Origin: Planctomycetota bacterium
GTDB lineage: Bacteria > Planctomycetota > UBA8108 > UBA1146
Assembly (NCBI GenBank): GCA_002691835.1
Contig: NZJA01000034.1
Coordinates: forward strand, 1 to 16,212
Reading direction: 5' to 3'
Length of the DNA stretch: 16,212 bases
Made by a program: the position numbers and the translations under genes. This document shows, piece by piece, positions 7,864-15,214 of the stretch; position 1 is the first letter of the stretch; each line of letters opens with the position of its first letter. Below the pieces are notes generated by a model. That model was not told the DNA's origin, made no database searches, and was given only the letters and a program-made list of their open reading frames with translations.

Positions 7864-9233
7864 ACTTCCGCCGGAACGTCTATGACATCCATGAAGCTTG
7901 ATACACTGAAGATCGCCTGACCTGCACCAGGAGGTCCGTATCCCGGTGGTACCGGAAGACCATGCTCCCTGTGCGTATCTCTCCAGGCTACGAGTAGCCT
8001 GGCGTGATACTCAAGCGGCGCAGGGGGTTGGGCTTCACCTGCATTTTTTCTTTCGACCACGAGGGGCGAAAGGGGTTCAGGACACCAGACGGTGAATCGG
8101 GGGCACACTCCCTGACTCATGAAAAACTGCAAACCTTCACGTGTTGATTCGACAGCTGCTTCGGGGTCCGTATATCCATGAGGGCGGGACATTTCGATTC
8201 CTGCAACGAAATTGGGAATCACATTCTCAGCGCCGAAAACATCTGTCGCGGAGATGATTCTTCTATGCCATTCATCGCGACCGACGTATGCCGTTTTTCC
8301 GGGGCAAAGGATTGGGAAAAGCTCTTCGTCCCAGATCTCATAATTGGGGTGGTAAATCTTAATTCCTGCGTCCTTCAGGATCTGCTGCTCATCGATTGGC
8401 AGTGCCTGGGTTACGGCTTTGGGAATCCAGCGTCCTGGGAACTTCTCTTCGATTGCTCGTGCGTATGTTGCGTAGAACTCAGCTTCGCCCTGACCTTTCA
8501 GGGTTCTCGTGACGGAGCCTCCGGTAAGGGTATAGGCCTTTGAGGGAGAGTTTACACGATCGAGAATCGTCAAGGCTTCGAGGACTTCATCCATCGGCTT
8601 GACCGTTCGATATGGACGTCCTGCCTTCACCTGTTGCCGATAGTTCTCGTTAATGTCACAGAATCGACACTCTTCTTTGAAGCCAAAGTACTGACACTTG
8701 CGATAAACGGTCAGGTAAACGAGGTAGCCCCACTCAATGGTGGGTGCCACTTCATGGACAGGCTGACCATTTTCCAAAGTTTCCTGGTAGTACTCGGGGA
8801 CAGGTTGAAGATCGATTTCCGAGATGGACTGATCTCCACATTTTAACTGTAAGCGGTCCCCTTCCATGTCTGCTCGCCATGGAGAAAACGGATTGACCCT
8901 GACAGAGACCGTCGTTCTTCGGAGGCCCCAGTCTCCACCGATCAGTTGAATCTCTTCGGGAGCACTGAGGTTTTCTTCCTGAGTCATTTCGTCGATGGGG
9001 ACCATGTCGAAGCTGAAAATGAAGTAGGACTTCCTTTTATAATCAGCACAATATTTGAGAGCAGCAGGGCTAAAGGAAATCCCAAGGCGCAAGAGATCTT
9101 CTTTGATCAGGGCTTCCACCGGCAAATCTTGGAACATCTCCCTGAGGCGCGCGACATCGGCAAGACGCTCTTCTGCCAACTGAAGGAAGTGGTCATGACT
9201 GACACCAGCAGGGGATTCCGCGGGCATGTGCAT
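7860..9233 (-). CDS. Radical SAM protein with non-canonical CX8CX2C cluster motif
   Basis: This 457-residue protein is predicted to be a radical S-adenosylmethionine enzyme. The cysteines are C180, C189 and C192 (KCQYFGFKEECRFCDINENY), which gives CX8CX2C rather than the usual CX3CX2C; the aromatic residue before the last cysteine and the following acidic residue fit the family. Downstream motifs agree with a SAM-binding barrel: AYTLTGGSVT resembles the GGE-type strand, and KIYHPNYEIWDEELF and FVAGIEMSRPHGY resemble later strands. The roughly 175-residue N-terminal part is unassigned. The C-terminus carries a Gly/Pro-rich stretch (VPPGYGPPGAGQAIF). I do not know its reaction or substrate; I believe uncharacterised proteins of this kind occur in cyanobacteria and planctomycetes, but could not check. 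The ATG has GAGGAG 5-6 bases upstream. Its TAG shares CTAG with the stop of convergent rnd. The DUF481 gene is 142 bases upstream on the same strand. Confidence 0.8.
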   Translation of the reverse strand: MHMPAESPAGVSHDHFLQLAEERLADVARLREMFQDLPVEALIKEDLLRLGISFSPAALKYCADYKRKSYFIFSFDMVPIDEMTQEENLSAPEEIQLIGGDWGLRRTTVSVRVNPFSPWRADMEGDRLQLKCGDQSISEIDLQPVPEYYQETLENGQPVHEVAPTIEWGYLVYLTVYRKCQYFGFKEECRFCDINENYRQQVKAGRPYRTVKPMDEVLEALTILDRVNSPSKAYTLTGGSVTRTLKGQGEAEFYATYARAIEEKFPGRWIPKAVTQALPIDEQQILKDAGIKIYHPNYEIWDEELFPILCPGKTAYVGRDEWHRRIISATDVFGAENVIPNFVAGIEMSRPHGYTDPEAAVESTREGLQFFMSQGVCPRFTVWCPEPLSPLVVERKNAGEAQPPAPLEYHARLLVAWRDTHREHGLPVPPGYGPPGAGQAIFSVSSFMDVIDVPAEV

Positions 9234-9242
9234 CGGTTCTCC

Positions 9243-9257
9243 TCACCATGGAGGTGA
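9243..9257 (-). promoter_or_regulatory. Alternative hairpins at the radical SAM ribosome binding site
   Basis: On the minus strand just before the start codon, TCACC and GGTGA (9257-9253 and 9247-9243) can pair over a 5-base loop. Alternatively CCTC (9254-9251) can pair with GAGG (9244-9241), which is part of the GAGGAG ribosome binding site. The two stems exclude each other. Stems this short are weak and may be chance. Confidence 0.2.
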
Positions 9258-9278
9258 TCTGGGTGGAAATGCGCAGTA

Positions 9279-9302
9279 AGGCCTGTCGGTGACAGAAAGC
9301 CT
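9279..9302 (-). other. Bulged hairpin between the DUF481 and radical SAM genes
   Basis: On the minus strand, arms AGGC plus CTGTC pair with GACAG plus GCCT across a 3-base loop, with a 3-base TTT bulge on the 5' side. That is nine base pairs in all. No T run follows, so it is not a standard terminator. It sits in the 142-base gap 9234-9375 and could be a weak attenuator, a processing site, or part of the radical SAM leader. Nothing else was recognised in this gap. Confidence 0.35.
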
Positions 9303-9375
9303 CCAACCGCACTACGACTCTATTGTCTCGCCCGATGGCCCTTCGGCAAGAAGATCTGCCTATCCCTCGCTGAAA

Positions 9376-10395
9376 TCAGAACGATTTCGAATATCCGACT
9401 CCCAACAGGAACTCCAGATCATTCTCACGGATTCCTGCGGGAGGGCTACTGTCGTGACGTGCGTTGATCTGGGCATTCAAAGAGAAGCCACCGATCACTC
9501 GTGTTCTTAGCCCGAGTCGAGACTGTGCCAGCAAATCGTCAGGTTCATCGAGGGAGACGAAGAGAGTGTGATCATGGAAAATCGTCAGATCCCCATCTCG
9601 AAGAATCCACTCGGCGTTTCCGGCAACACGGAGGGTGCTGGCAGAGTCGTCTTCTGCAACTTTGAAATCTTCATTGAGTGCTGAGATTCCAGCTTCTTCT
9701 GACCAGGTCAGGTCTTCTCTGTCGAACACCTGGATCCCTGCTCCGATTCCAGCGGTGGTTCTCAGAGCAAGGTCGGCAAAGCCATCGTTTCTGGCTCCGA
9801 AGCTCGTGTATAAAAACCAATCATCCTCCGGAAAGAAGTCATATTTCACCTCTGCACCGGTCGTTCTTTTACTCACCACGAGGTTATCCTCAGCATAGGT
9901 CCAGTCGATCTTTGAAACGAAGCGATGGGTGAGGTAGCGAAATTTATAGTCCATGTTGAGCACGGCTGAGGTGGTTTCTGTATTTCCCGAAGTTCTGGAG
10001 CCATTCAAGGTGATCGTTGCCTTTTGAGAAGAAGTGGGTGGGCTTTCCGGTGTTGGATTGATGGCGATCAGATTTTGCCCGGGTATCCGTGTTTGGAGAA
10101 GGTCGTTGGTGACCTGCCATTCACCGGTTTCTTCCAACTTCAAGAGGCCTTCAATCGACATTCCTGAATCGGTCACGAGAGTGGCTTTGTTTCCAAAGTT
10201 GATTTCTGTGACTTTGGCAGCCGGAATCGAGACTTCGCCAATCCCATCGATCTCCATTCGGTAAACGCCTTCTTCCAACTGAAGAATGGAACCGATCAAG
10301 GTCGACCCGTCGGTCAATTGAAGCTGGTCCTGCACAGAGGCAGGCTCATCTGCTGCCTGAAGGATCAGAATGAGAAATAATGCTGTAATTGGCAT
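9376..10395 (-). CDS. DUF481-family outer-membrane beta-barrel protein
   Basis: This 339-residue protein belongs to the DUF481 family (YdiY-like, sometimes called salt-induced outer membrane protein). The first 14 residues are hydrophobic (MPITALFLILILQA) and act as a short signal peptide. Residues 20-115 form a small beta domain seen in many family members, with DGSTLIGSILQLEEG and VSIPAAKVTEINF. From about 125 on, alternating beta strands form the barrel, opening with the typical LNGSRTSGNTETTS and ending in GVGYSKSF with a terminal Phe as in many outer-membrane proteins. Function of the family is not established. AAAGGAA lies 6 bases before the ATG. It is divergent from the LpxL/HtrB-like acyltransferase, which also concerns the outer membrane; a shared regulatory region between about 10396 and 10500 is likely but no operator stands out. 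Confidence 0.85.
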   Translation of the reverse strand: MPITALFLILILQAADEPASVQDQLQLTDGSTLIGSILQLEEGVYRMEIDGIGEVSIPAAKVTEINFGNKATLVTDSGMSIEGLLKLEETGEWQVTNDLLQTRIPGQNLIAINPTPESPPTSSQKATITLNGSRTSGNTETTSAVLNMDYKFRYLTHRFVSKIDWTYAEDNLVVSKRTTGAEVKYDFFPEDDWFLYTSFGARNDGFADLALRTTAGIGAGIQVFDREDLTWSEEAGISALNEDFKVAEDDSASTLRVAGNAEWILRDGDLTIFHDHTLFVSLDEPDDLLAQSRLGLRTRVIGGFSLNAQINARHDSSPPAGIRENDLEFLLGVGYSKSF

Positions 10396-10492
10396 CGAAG
10401 ATTCCTTTCGGGATGGTCTTGGGCAGGTGGGACGGGAGGATACACTCTACCGAGACTCCATGGGAACAGGAAATCCACGGAGGAGGTCGAGA

Positions 10493-10516
10493 ATGTCTGG
10501 GGGCGATTTTGACTGA
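10493..10516 (+). other. Seven-codon ORF with a strong ribosome binding site, at the acyltransferase 5' end
   Basis: GGAGGAGG (10479-10486) is a near-perfect ribosome binding site 6 bases before ATG 10493, but that ATG opens only MSGGDFD before TGA (10514-10516), overlapping the acyltransferase frame. Removing one G from the GGGGG run at 10499-10503 would join this ATG to the acyltransferase frame as MSGAILTDSK. So this is either a homopolymer error in the sequence, a leader peptide with coupled re-initiation at TTG 10509, or a real frameshift. Confidence 0.4.
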
Positions 10517-11471
10517 TTCCAAATCCTCTGATCGCCGAAAGCACCCCCAGCGCTTCGGGATCTCTGCCTTTATCTCAGCGGTGCTCGCTTTGGTTGTCGT
10601 TGCTCCTTTGGCTTTGTTGCCTGCGAGCTGGGCTTGCCGTTTTGCTGGTTTATGGGTCACTCCGGCGTGGTGGCTCGCACGAAGACGACGACAGGTCACT
10701 CTGAGTAATCTTCGACATGTCTATGGGAAAGTCTGGAGTGATTCTCGTATTCGAAAAATGGCTCGTGAATCGTGGCGACGGGTTGCTCTCAGTGCCGTGG
10801 AAGCTTTGCAGATTCGAAGGTGGCTATCGAATCCCCATTTCCATCAAAACATCGATTGGGTGGGCCCCTGGGATGAACTGGAAAGACGTCATCAGGCCGG
10901 GGAGCCGTTCCTCTTGGTGAGCGGTCATTTGGGCCCCTTTGAAGTCGTTCTCCCGATCCTCGTCCACCGCGGTTGGCGAGTTGATTTGCTCTCTCGTCAC
11001 ATAAAAAATGGATATGTGCACCGTGCGATGAATGCTCTCAGATCCGGTACGGTCCCAGGAATCATCGATCCTTCAGGAGCACTACCAGAGATGGGCAAGT
11101 CTCTCCGTTCAGGGCGCTGTCTCGCCATGTTGGTGGATCAGAATACCCGTGATGGTCTCCATATCCCGTTTCTGGGGCGAGAAGCTGGAACTGTCCCTGT
11201 GGTTGGAGTACTGCAGCGGCGCTATCGGGTGCCCGTCGTCTATCTGTACGCCCGCAGGATTGAGGAAGGCTGCAGATATCGGATGGTCTGTGAAATTGCG
11301 GACCTCCCCGAAGGCGACGATCTTCGTCAGCACATCGATGAGGTGACCTGTGCTGTTAGCGCTCGAATTGAGCACTGGATCCGAGAGAATCCCGCTGACT
11401 GGCTGTGGATGCACCAGCGTTGGAAACACCGTGCCGACGGAAGCCGTGAAGAGCTCCTGGCTGAAGGTTGA
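10509..11471 (+). CDS. Lysophospholipid/lipid A acyltransferase, LpxL/HtrB-like
   Basis: From TTG 10509 this is a 320-residue membrane-associated acyltransferase of the LpxL/HtrB/LpxM superfamily, which transfers acyl chains from acyl-ACP to lipid A or a similar lipid at the cytoplasmic face of the inner membrane. One hydrophobic helix near residues 12-35 (FISAVLALVVVAPLALLPA) is followed by TLSNLRHVYG and the catalytic HX4E motif in SGHLGPFE (H140, E145). Later family blocks are LLSRHIKN, AMLVDQNTRDGLHIPFLG and NPADWLWMHQRWKHR. Length matches the family (about 300). The start is uncertain: the frame is open back to ATG 10389, but that overlaps the start of the divergent DUF481 gene and adds 40 unlike residues. 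A strong site at 10479 points to ATG 10493, which is out of frame. Which lipid is acylated cannot be told. Confidence 0.85.
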   Translation: MTDSKSSDRRKHPQRFGISAFISAVLALVVVAPLALLPASWACRFAGLWVTPAWWLARRRRQVTLSNLRHVYGKVWSDSRIRKMARESWRRVALSAVEALQIRRWLSNPHFHQNIDWVGPWDELERRHQAGEPFLLVSGHLGPFEVVLPILVHRGWRVDLLSRHIKNGYVHRAMNALRSGTVPGIIDPSGALPEMGKSLRSGRCLAMLVDQNTRDGLHIPFLGREAGTVPVVGVLQRRYRVPVVYLYARRIEEGCRYRMVCEIADLPEGDDLRQHIDEVTCAVSARIEHWIRENPADWLWMHQRWKHRADGSREELLAEG

Positions 11472-11594
11472 TTCCCCAGGAATCCGATTCGACAGGGGTG
11501 GCGACCGTCTGTCCGCAAGGTAATCTGTGACTTGAAAGCCAGCGCATTTTCTGCGGGGTTTTGGCTCAGCTTCGACGAACGGAAAGGGACCAGC

Positions 11595-12509
11595 GTGCAT
11601 CCAACAGCTATTCGGGAAATTAGCGTTCCCGGACATGAACCGATCCTTCGCGGTAAAGTCCGCGACATCTTTGATCTGGGAGATCACCTCTTGTTGGTGA
11701 CCAGTGACCGGATCAGTGCCTACGATGTGGTTTTACCTCAGGGGATCCCTGAGAAGGGAGCCATTCTGACGCAGTTGACCCGCTGGTGGCTGGATCGTCT
11801 TCCGAAAGAGATTCGTCATCATTTGATTTCAACGAATCCTGCAGACTTCCCCGAACCTTTCCGCAGTGCTGCGGAAGAGTGGGGGCCGCGCGCAATGCTG
11901 GTTAAAAAACTGGATATGATCCCGGTTGAATGTGTGGTTCGTGGGTACGTTGTCGGAAGTGGCTGGAAAGATTATCAAGCAACCGGTTCGATCTGTGGAA
12001 TCCCGTTGCCCGAAGGTCTTCAGCAAGCGGATCGCATCGACGATCCGATCTTTACACCCGCAGCAAAAAACCACGATGGCCACGATGAAAACATTTCGAT
12101 CGAGAAAGCGGGAGAAATGGTGGGTCATGATCTGATGGCTCATCTCAAAAACCTGTCCGTCGACATCTTTTCGCATGGCCGTGAACACGCTGCGACGCGT
12201 GGCCTGATCCTTGCCGATACCAAGTTTGAATTTGGTATGGATTCGGAAGGTCCGGTCCTGGCTGACGAAGTGTTGACGGCCGACTCCTCCCGTTATTGGC
12301 CTGCAGATGAGTATCAGGTGGGATCGAGTCCACCATCTTTTGACAAACAATATGTGCGCGACTACCTCGCTTCAGTGGGTTGGACCGGTGATGGAACTCC
12401 TCCCGATCTTCCGTCAGAAGTTGTGGAAGGCACCACCGCACGGTATCAGGAACTTTTCGAACGGGTCACGGGAGTGGCCTGGGAGACTTGGAAGGAACAG
12501 CTGTCATGA
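11595..12509 (+). CDS. purC: Phosphoribosylaminoimidazole-succinocarboxamide synthase (SAICAR synthetase)
   Basis: The enzyme joins CAIR and aspartate with ATP to make SAICAR in de novo purine synthesis. Clear signatures run through the protein: RGKVRDIFDLGDHLLLVTSD near the N-terminus, ISAYDVVLPQGIPEKG, PVECVVRGYVVGSGWKDYQ, FTPAAKNHDGHDENIS, ILADTKFEFG and DEVLTADSSRYWP. At 304 residues it is of the longer type related to the yeast enzyme rather than the roughly 240-residue E. coli type. The start GTG 11595 has AAAGGGA 5 bases upstream; an upstream in-frame TTG at 11532 would add 21 residues not expected in the family and has no good site. The 123-base gap before it could hold a promoter. 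Its TGA overlaps the purE ATG (ATGA), so the two are translationally coupled. Confidence 0.95.
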   Translation: MHPTAIREISVPGHEPILRGKVRDIFDLGDHLLLVTSDRISAYDVVLPQGIPEKGAILTQLTRWWLDRLPKEIRHHLISTNPADFPEPFRSAAEEWGPRAMLVKKLDMIPVECVVRGYVVGSGWKDYQATGSICGIPLPEGLQQADRIDDPIFTPAAKNHDGHDENISIEKAGEMVGHDLMAHLKNLSVDIFSHGREHAATRGLILADTKFEFGMDSEGPVLADEVLTADSSRYWPADEYQVGSSPPSFDKQYVRDYLASVGWTGDGTPPDLPSEVVEGTTARYQELFERVTGVAWETWKEQLS

Positions 12510-13012
12510 GTCACAAGGTTCTCGTCGTCATGGGAAGTGACAGCGACTGGTCTGTCATGGAGACCTGCGTTGATCAACTCCAGAAATTTGAGATTGAGGC
12601 GGAGGTCAGAGTCTGTTCCGCCCACAGAACTCCAGAGGTGGCCCATCATTTGAGTAGCACTGCTGCTGATGAGGGGTACGCCGCTGTCATTGCCGCCGCA
12701 GGTCACGCGGCTCATCTGGCAGGTGTGATGGCCGCCAGCACGACCCTTCCGGTCATTGGAGTGCCGATCGATTCCAGCGCTCTTGATGGTCTGGATGCGC
12801 TTCTTGCGACGGTACAGATGCCTCCTGGTGTTCCAGTGGCAACGGTTGCGATTGGCAAGCCCGGGGCGACGAATGCGGCCATCTTCGCCGCTCAAATCAT
12901 CGGAAGCTCTGATGCGGCCATGAGGGCCCGTCTCGACGAGCACAAGTCGACGATGGCCAGCAAGGTTGCAGCCAAGGATGAGGCACTTCGCGGCAAGGTC
13001 GCAGGAGCTTAG
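12506..13012 (+). CDS. purE: N5-carboxyaminoimidazole ribonucleotide mutase (PurE, class I)
   Basis: This 168-residue enzyme converts N5-CAIR to CAIR, the substrate of the PurC encoded just upstream. Family marks are [12 protein letters not shown] at the N-terminus, catalytic-type His in CSAHRTPE, then [40 protein letters not shown] and [16 protein letters not shown]. These fit class I PurE; the usual GAGGAAHL loop reads AAAGHAAHL here, a modest variation. ATG 12506 overlaps the purC stop and has AAGGAA 8 bases upstream; a TTG at 12488 in frame is less likely. The expected partner PurK, which makes N5-CAIR, is not in this window. The gene ends 22 bases before the end of the convergent DUF393 gene. 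Confidence 0.95.
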   Translation: MSHKVLVVMGSDSDWSVMETCVDQLQKFEIEAEVRVCSAHRTPEVAHHLSSTAADEGYAAVIAAAGHAAHLAGVMAASTTLPVIGVPIDSSALDGLDALLATVQMPPGVPVATVAIGKPGATNAAIFAAQIIGSSDAAMRARLDEHKSTMASKVAAKDEALRGKVAGA

Positions 13013-13029
13013 ATTCGCAGGAGCCTAGA
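12999..13029. repeat. Imperfect 15-base tandem repeat across the purE stop
   Basis: TCGCAGGAGCTTAGA at 12999-13013 recurs as TCGCAGGAGCCTAGA at 13015-13029, one mismatch, period 16. The purE stop TAG (13010-13012) lies inside the first copy. It looks like a small slippage duplication of the 3' end of the gene. Confidence 0.7.
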
Positions 13030-13036
13030 GGCTTTT
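13022..13036 (+). terminator. Weak terminator-like hairpin after purE
   Basis: AGCC (13022-13025) and GGCT (13030-13033) can pair over TAGA, followed by TTTT (13033-13036). The stem is short and the T run is only four, partly inside the stop codon of the convergent DUF393 gene. It is the only terminator candidate in the 22-base convergent gap. Confidence 0.25.
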
Positions 13037-13931
13037 ACGGAAAAGTTGCAAGATATCCGGTCCAAAGGGTCGAACCGCCCAGTGTCACTGCGAGTGTCGT
13101 GGTGAACTGGGCGGTCAGACCCTTTTTTTCATCGCCGATGCCCAGCCATATCCAATAGTTCTGCATCAAGGCAGAGGTGATCACGACGTATAGCAAACAG
13201 ACGACAATCAGCGGTACCTGAATCTTGAAAACGAAAGCTGGAATAGCCAGGAGGGTCCCGCTGGCGAGAGCCCCCAGGAAGCAAGTGAAAGTCTGGGTTG
13301 CGAACAAATCGATGATTCTTCGATATCCGAGTAGCGTCACCAGAAGAGTATTGAGTATCAGAACTGCTCCGATCAGAAATCCAGGATACTGAAGGAGCTG
13401 ATCAGCTGGGCTCCATTGATCACTATTACCAATACCCAGTTTCGTTGAGAAGATGGAAATGGTGATGACGGTCCCGAAGAGCAACAGGATCGAAACCGAT
13501 CCACGAAATGCTCCGACCCAACCCGGCTCAGGAAAGAGAGGATCGGGAGTGACTGGTGGTGGGATCAGAATTCTTCTCCACGAGGCGATCAATCGGTAAC
13601 CGAGCGTCATGACCCAAAAAATCGGAAGCCAATTCAGAGTCGAAGACAGGAAACCAGGAAAGCGCTGTTGGAGTATCCAGCGAAAGGCTGCTGCCCCAGA
13701 GAGGGCAGATTTCCTGTTGTCGAGGAGTAGTACGATTTCGCCAGCCCGTCGGTGCTGGTCAAGGACTTGCCGGTCTTCTCCTTTGACGAGAGTTGCAGCA
13801 CAGGTTTCCAGATTTCCAAGAATCCCAGTTCTTTCAAGGCCCCGAATGCTGCCAACACAGAGTCTGCAGTCCCCATCAAAGGCGAGAAGTGGAGGCGAAG
13901 TTTCTGGATTTTTCGCTGCTGACTCGTTCAA
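13035..13931 (-). CDS. DCC-family (DUF393) thiol-disulfide protein with multi-pass membrane tail
   Basis: The first 120 or so residues are a DUF393/DCC domain, a thioredoxin-like family named for its DxxCxxC motif. Here it reads FDGDCRLCVGS, with D19, C22 and C25, and continues through EIVLLLDNRKSALSGAAAFRWIL as in the family. Typical members stop near 130 residues. This one is 298 long, and residues from about 140 contain roughly five hydrophobic segments (SVSILLLFGTVITISIF, FLIGAVLILNTLLVTLLGY, FLGALASGTLLAIPAFVF, LIVVCLLYVVITSAL and a last one near 275-295), suggesting an integral membrane protein. I do not recognise the membrane part. The TTG start overlaps the mtnA stop (TTGA), with AAGGAG 5 bases upstream, so it is coupled to mtnA. 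Function is unknown; a redox role is inferred from the CxxC only. Confidence 0.8.
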   Translation of the reverse strand: MNESAAKNPETSPPLLAFDGDCRLCVGSIRGLERTGILGNLETCAATLVKGEDRQVLDQHRRAGEIVLLLDNRKSALSGAAAFRWILQQRFPGFLSSTLNWLPIFWVMTLGYRLIASWRRILIPPPVTPDPLFPEPGWVGAFRGSVSILLLFGTVITISIFSTKLGIGNSDQWSPADQLLQYPGFLIGAVLILNTLLVTLLGYRRIIDLFATQTFTCFLGALASGTLLAIPAFVFKIQVPLIVVCLLYVVITSALMQNYWIWLGIGDEKKGLTAQFTTTLAVTLGGSTLWTGYLATFP

Positions 13932-15031
13932 CGATGCTCCTTGCAGATTTCGGTGAAAGGCGGCTGAAGGATTCCTGCTTCAGTGATCCAGCCATGGATC
14001 AAGTTTGCAGGAGTCACGTCAAAGGCAGGGTTTCCGTATCGGGTATTCCCTGCAGGCCTTTGATCTCCCAAAGGATACCAGATTTCCTTCTCATCCCTCT
14101 CCTCGATCGGGATTTCCTGACCACGGCTGACCTGAAAATCGAACGTGCTGGACGGAGCGGCGATGTAGAAGGGCACTTCATGAGCAGCAGCCAGTGTCGC
14201 CAATGTATAGGTTCCAATTTTATTTGCAGAGTCTCCATTTGCAGCGATGCGATCTGCTCCGGTGATCACCATATCGACCCGTTGACGCTGAAAGTAACTT
14301 CCCGCAGCACCATCGCAGATGACTTCGACGGGGATCCCTTTTTTTTGTAGTTCCCAGGCAGTGATTCTCGATCCCTGAAGGAGAGGTCGGGTTTCATCGG
14401 CAAGAACCTGGAATCGGCAACCGGATTCCCAAGCCGCATATAAAACTGAAAGGGCAGTTCCTGAGCCGGCTGTCGCAAGAGCTCCTGCATTGCAGTGGGT
14501 CAGAATGGTGGCTCCTTCGGGAATCAGCGAAGAACCGGAGAGTCCAATTCTGTGACAGAAATCCTGATCTTCCTTTTCGATCGCTTGGGCTTCCGCAAAG
14601 AGTCGATTTCTCAGTTTGATTCCATTTGGCGATGCGGATGGCTGGTTTTCTGCGATTTCCGATTTCAGCACATCCAGCATGCGATCCACCATGGTGGCCA
14701 GATTGATGGCAGTGGGGCGGCACTCTCTTACGAGGGGAGCGAAAGTTTCCAGTGATCGAACGATTTCATCCCAGTCCGAAAGTTTGCGAGTGGCCAAGCA
14801 CAGGGCGTACGCTCCGGCAACTCCGATCGCCGGTGCACCTCTCACGGAAAGCTGGACGATGGCAGAGATGACTTCCTCAGGCGAGTGCAGTTCGAGGATG
14901 GTTTCCACATGGGGAAGCTGTGTTTGATCCAGAAGTTGAAGGCAACCGTCGATGTCTCCCTGCCAACGAAGAGTGAAGAAATCATCGGGACTGTTGAAGT
15001 GGGGGGGCGCATCAGATTTCGGATCGGTCAA
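13928..15031 (-). CDS. mtnA: S-methyl-5-thioribose-1-phosphate isomerase
   Basis: MtnA isomerises methylthioribose-1-phosphate to methylthioribulose-1-phosphate in the methionine salvage pathway. This 367-residue protein has the family length and motifs: VRGAPAIGVAGAYAL, RPTAINLATMVDRML, THCNAGALATAGSGTAL with the expected catalytic Cys (C180), VLADETRPLLQGSRITAWEL and ITGADRIAANGDSANKIGTY with the expected catalytic Asp (D260), then PFYIAAPSSTFD and NPAFDVTPANLIHGWITE near the end. These active-site residues distinguish it from the related eIF2B subunits. The start is TTG 15031 with GAGAGG about 7 bases upstream. No other methionine salvage gene is in the window; the only coupled neighbour is the DUF393 membrane protein downstream. 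The gene is divergent from the FAS1/CIA30 gene across 183 bases. Confidence 0.95.
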   Translation of the reverse strand: MTDPKSDAPPHFNSPDDFFTLRWQGDIDGCLQLLDQTQLPHVETILELHSPEEVISAIVQLSVRGAPAIGVAGAYALCLATRKLSDWDEIVRSLETFAPLVRECRPTAINLATMVDRMLDVLKSEIAENQPSASPNGIKLRNRLFAEAQAIEKEDQDFCHRIGLSGSSLIPEGATILTHCNAGALATAGSGTALSVLYAAWESGCRFQVLADETRPLLQGSRITAWELQKKGIPVEVICDGAAGSYFQRQRVDMVITGADRIAANGDSANKIGTYTLATLAAAHEVPFYIAAPSSTFDFQVSRGQEIPIEERDEKEIWYPLGDQRPAGNTRYGNPAFDVTPANLIHGWITEAGILQPPFTEICKEHR

Positions 15032-15145
15032 TTCGAGGTCCTCTCACCGGGAAGACCCCATAATGAAGCTTTGAGCAAATGGGGCAAGAACAGCAGGTGT
15101 GGACTGATGGGTCCCGAATAGTGACGGGGAGTTCGACCGTGAACG

Positions 15146-15163
15146 ATTTGAACGATTTCAAAT
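15146..15163. promoter_or_regulatory. 18-base palindrome in the mtnA to FAS1 divergent region
   Basis: ATTTGAA-CGAT-TTCAAAT is a perfect inverted repeat with 7-base arms, 52 bases before the FAS1/CIA30 start. It overlaps a direct repeat of GAACGATTT (15141-15149 and 15150-15158). Its AT-rich, symmetric form and position suit a repressor or activator site for the rightward gene, but no known operator is recognised. The rest of the 15032-15214 gap shows an AGGAAAG site (15200-15206) before the ATG and no confident promoter hexamers. Confidence 0.4.
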
Positions 15164-15214
15164 TTCCTAAATCAAGAGTAAAAGGGTCTTATCTCCAACA
15201 GGAAAGATCAAGAA

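Noticed and set aside
10389..10508. N-terminal extension of the acyltransferase from ATG 10389
   Set aside because: It would overlap the start codon of the divergent DUF481 gene, has no ribosome binding site, and its 40 residues (Gly/Arg/Glu-rich) do not resemble the family.
11472..11594. Search for a promoter or terminator between the acyltransferase and purC
   Set aside because: TTGAAA at 11532 has no matching -10 at normal spacing, and CGCA/TGCG at 11543-11554 is too short a stem to call.
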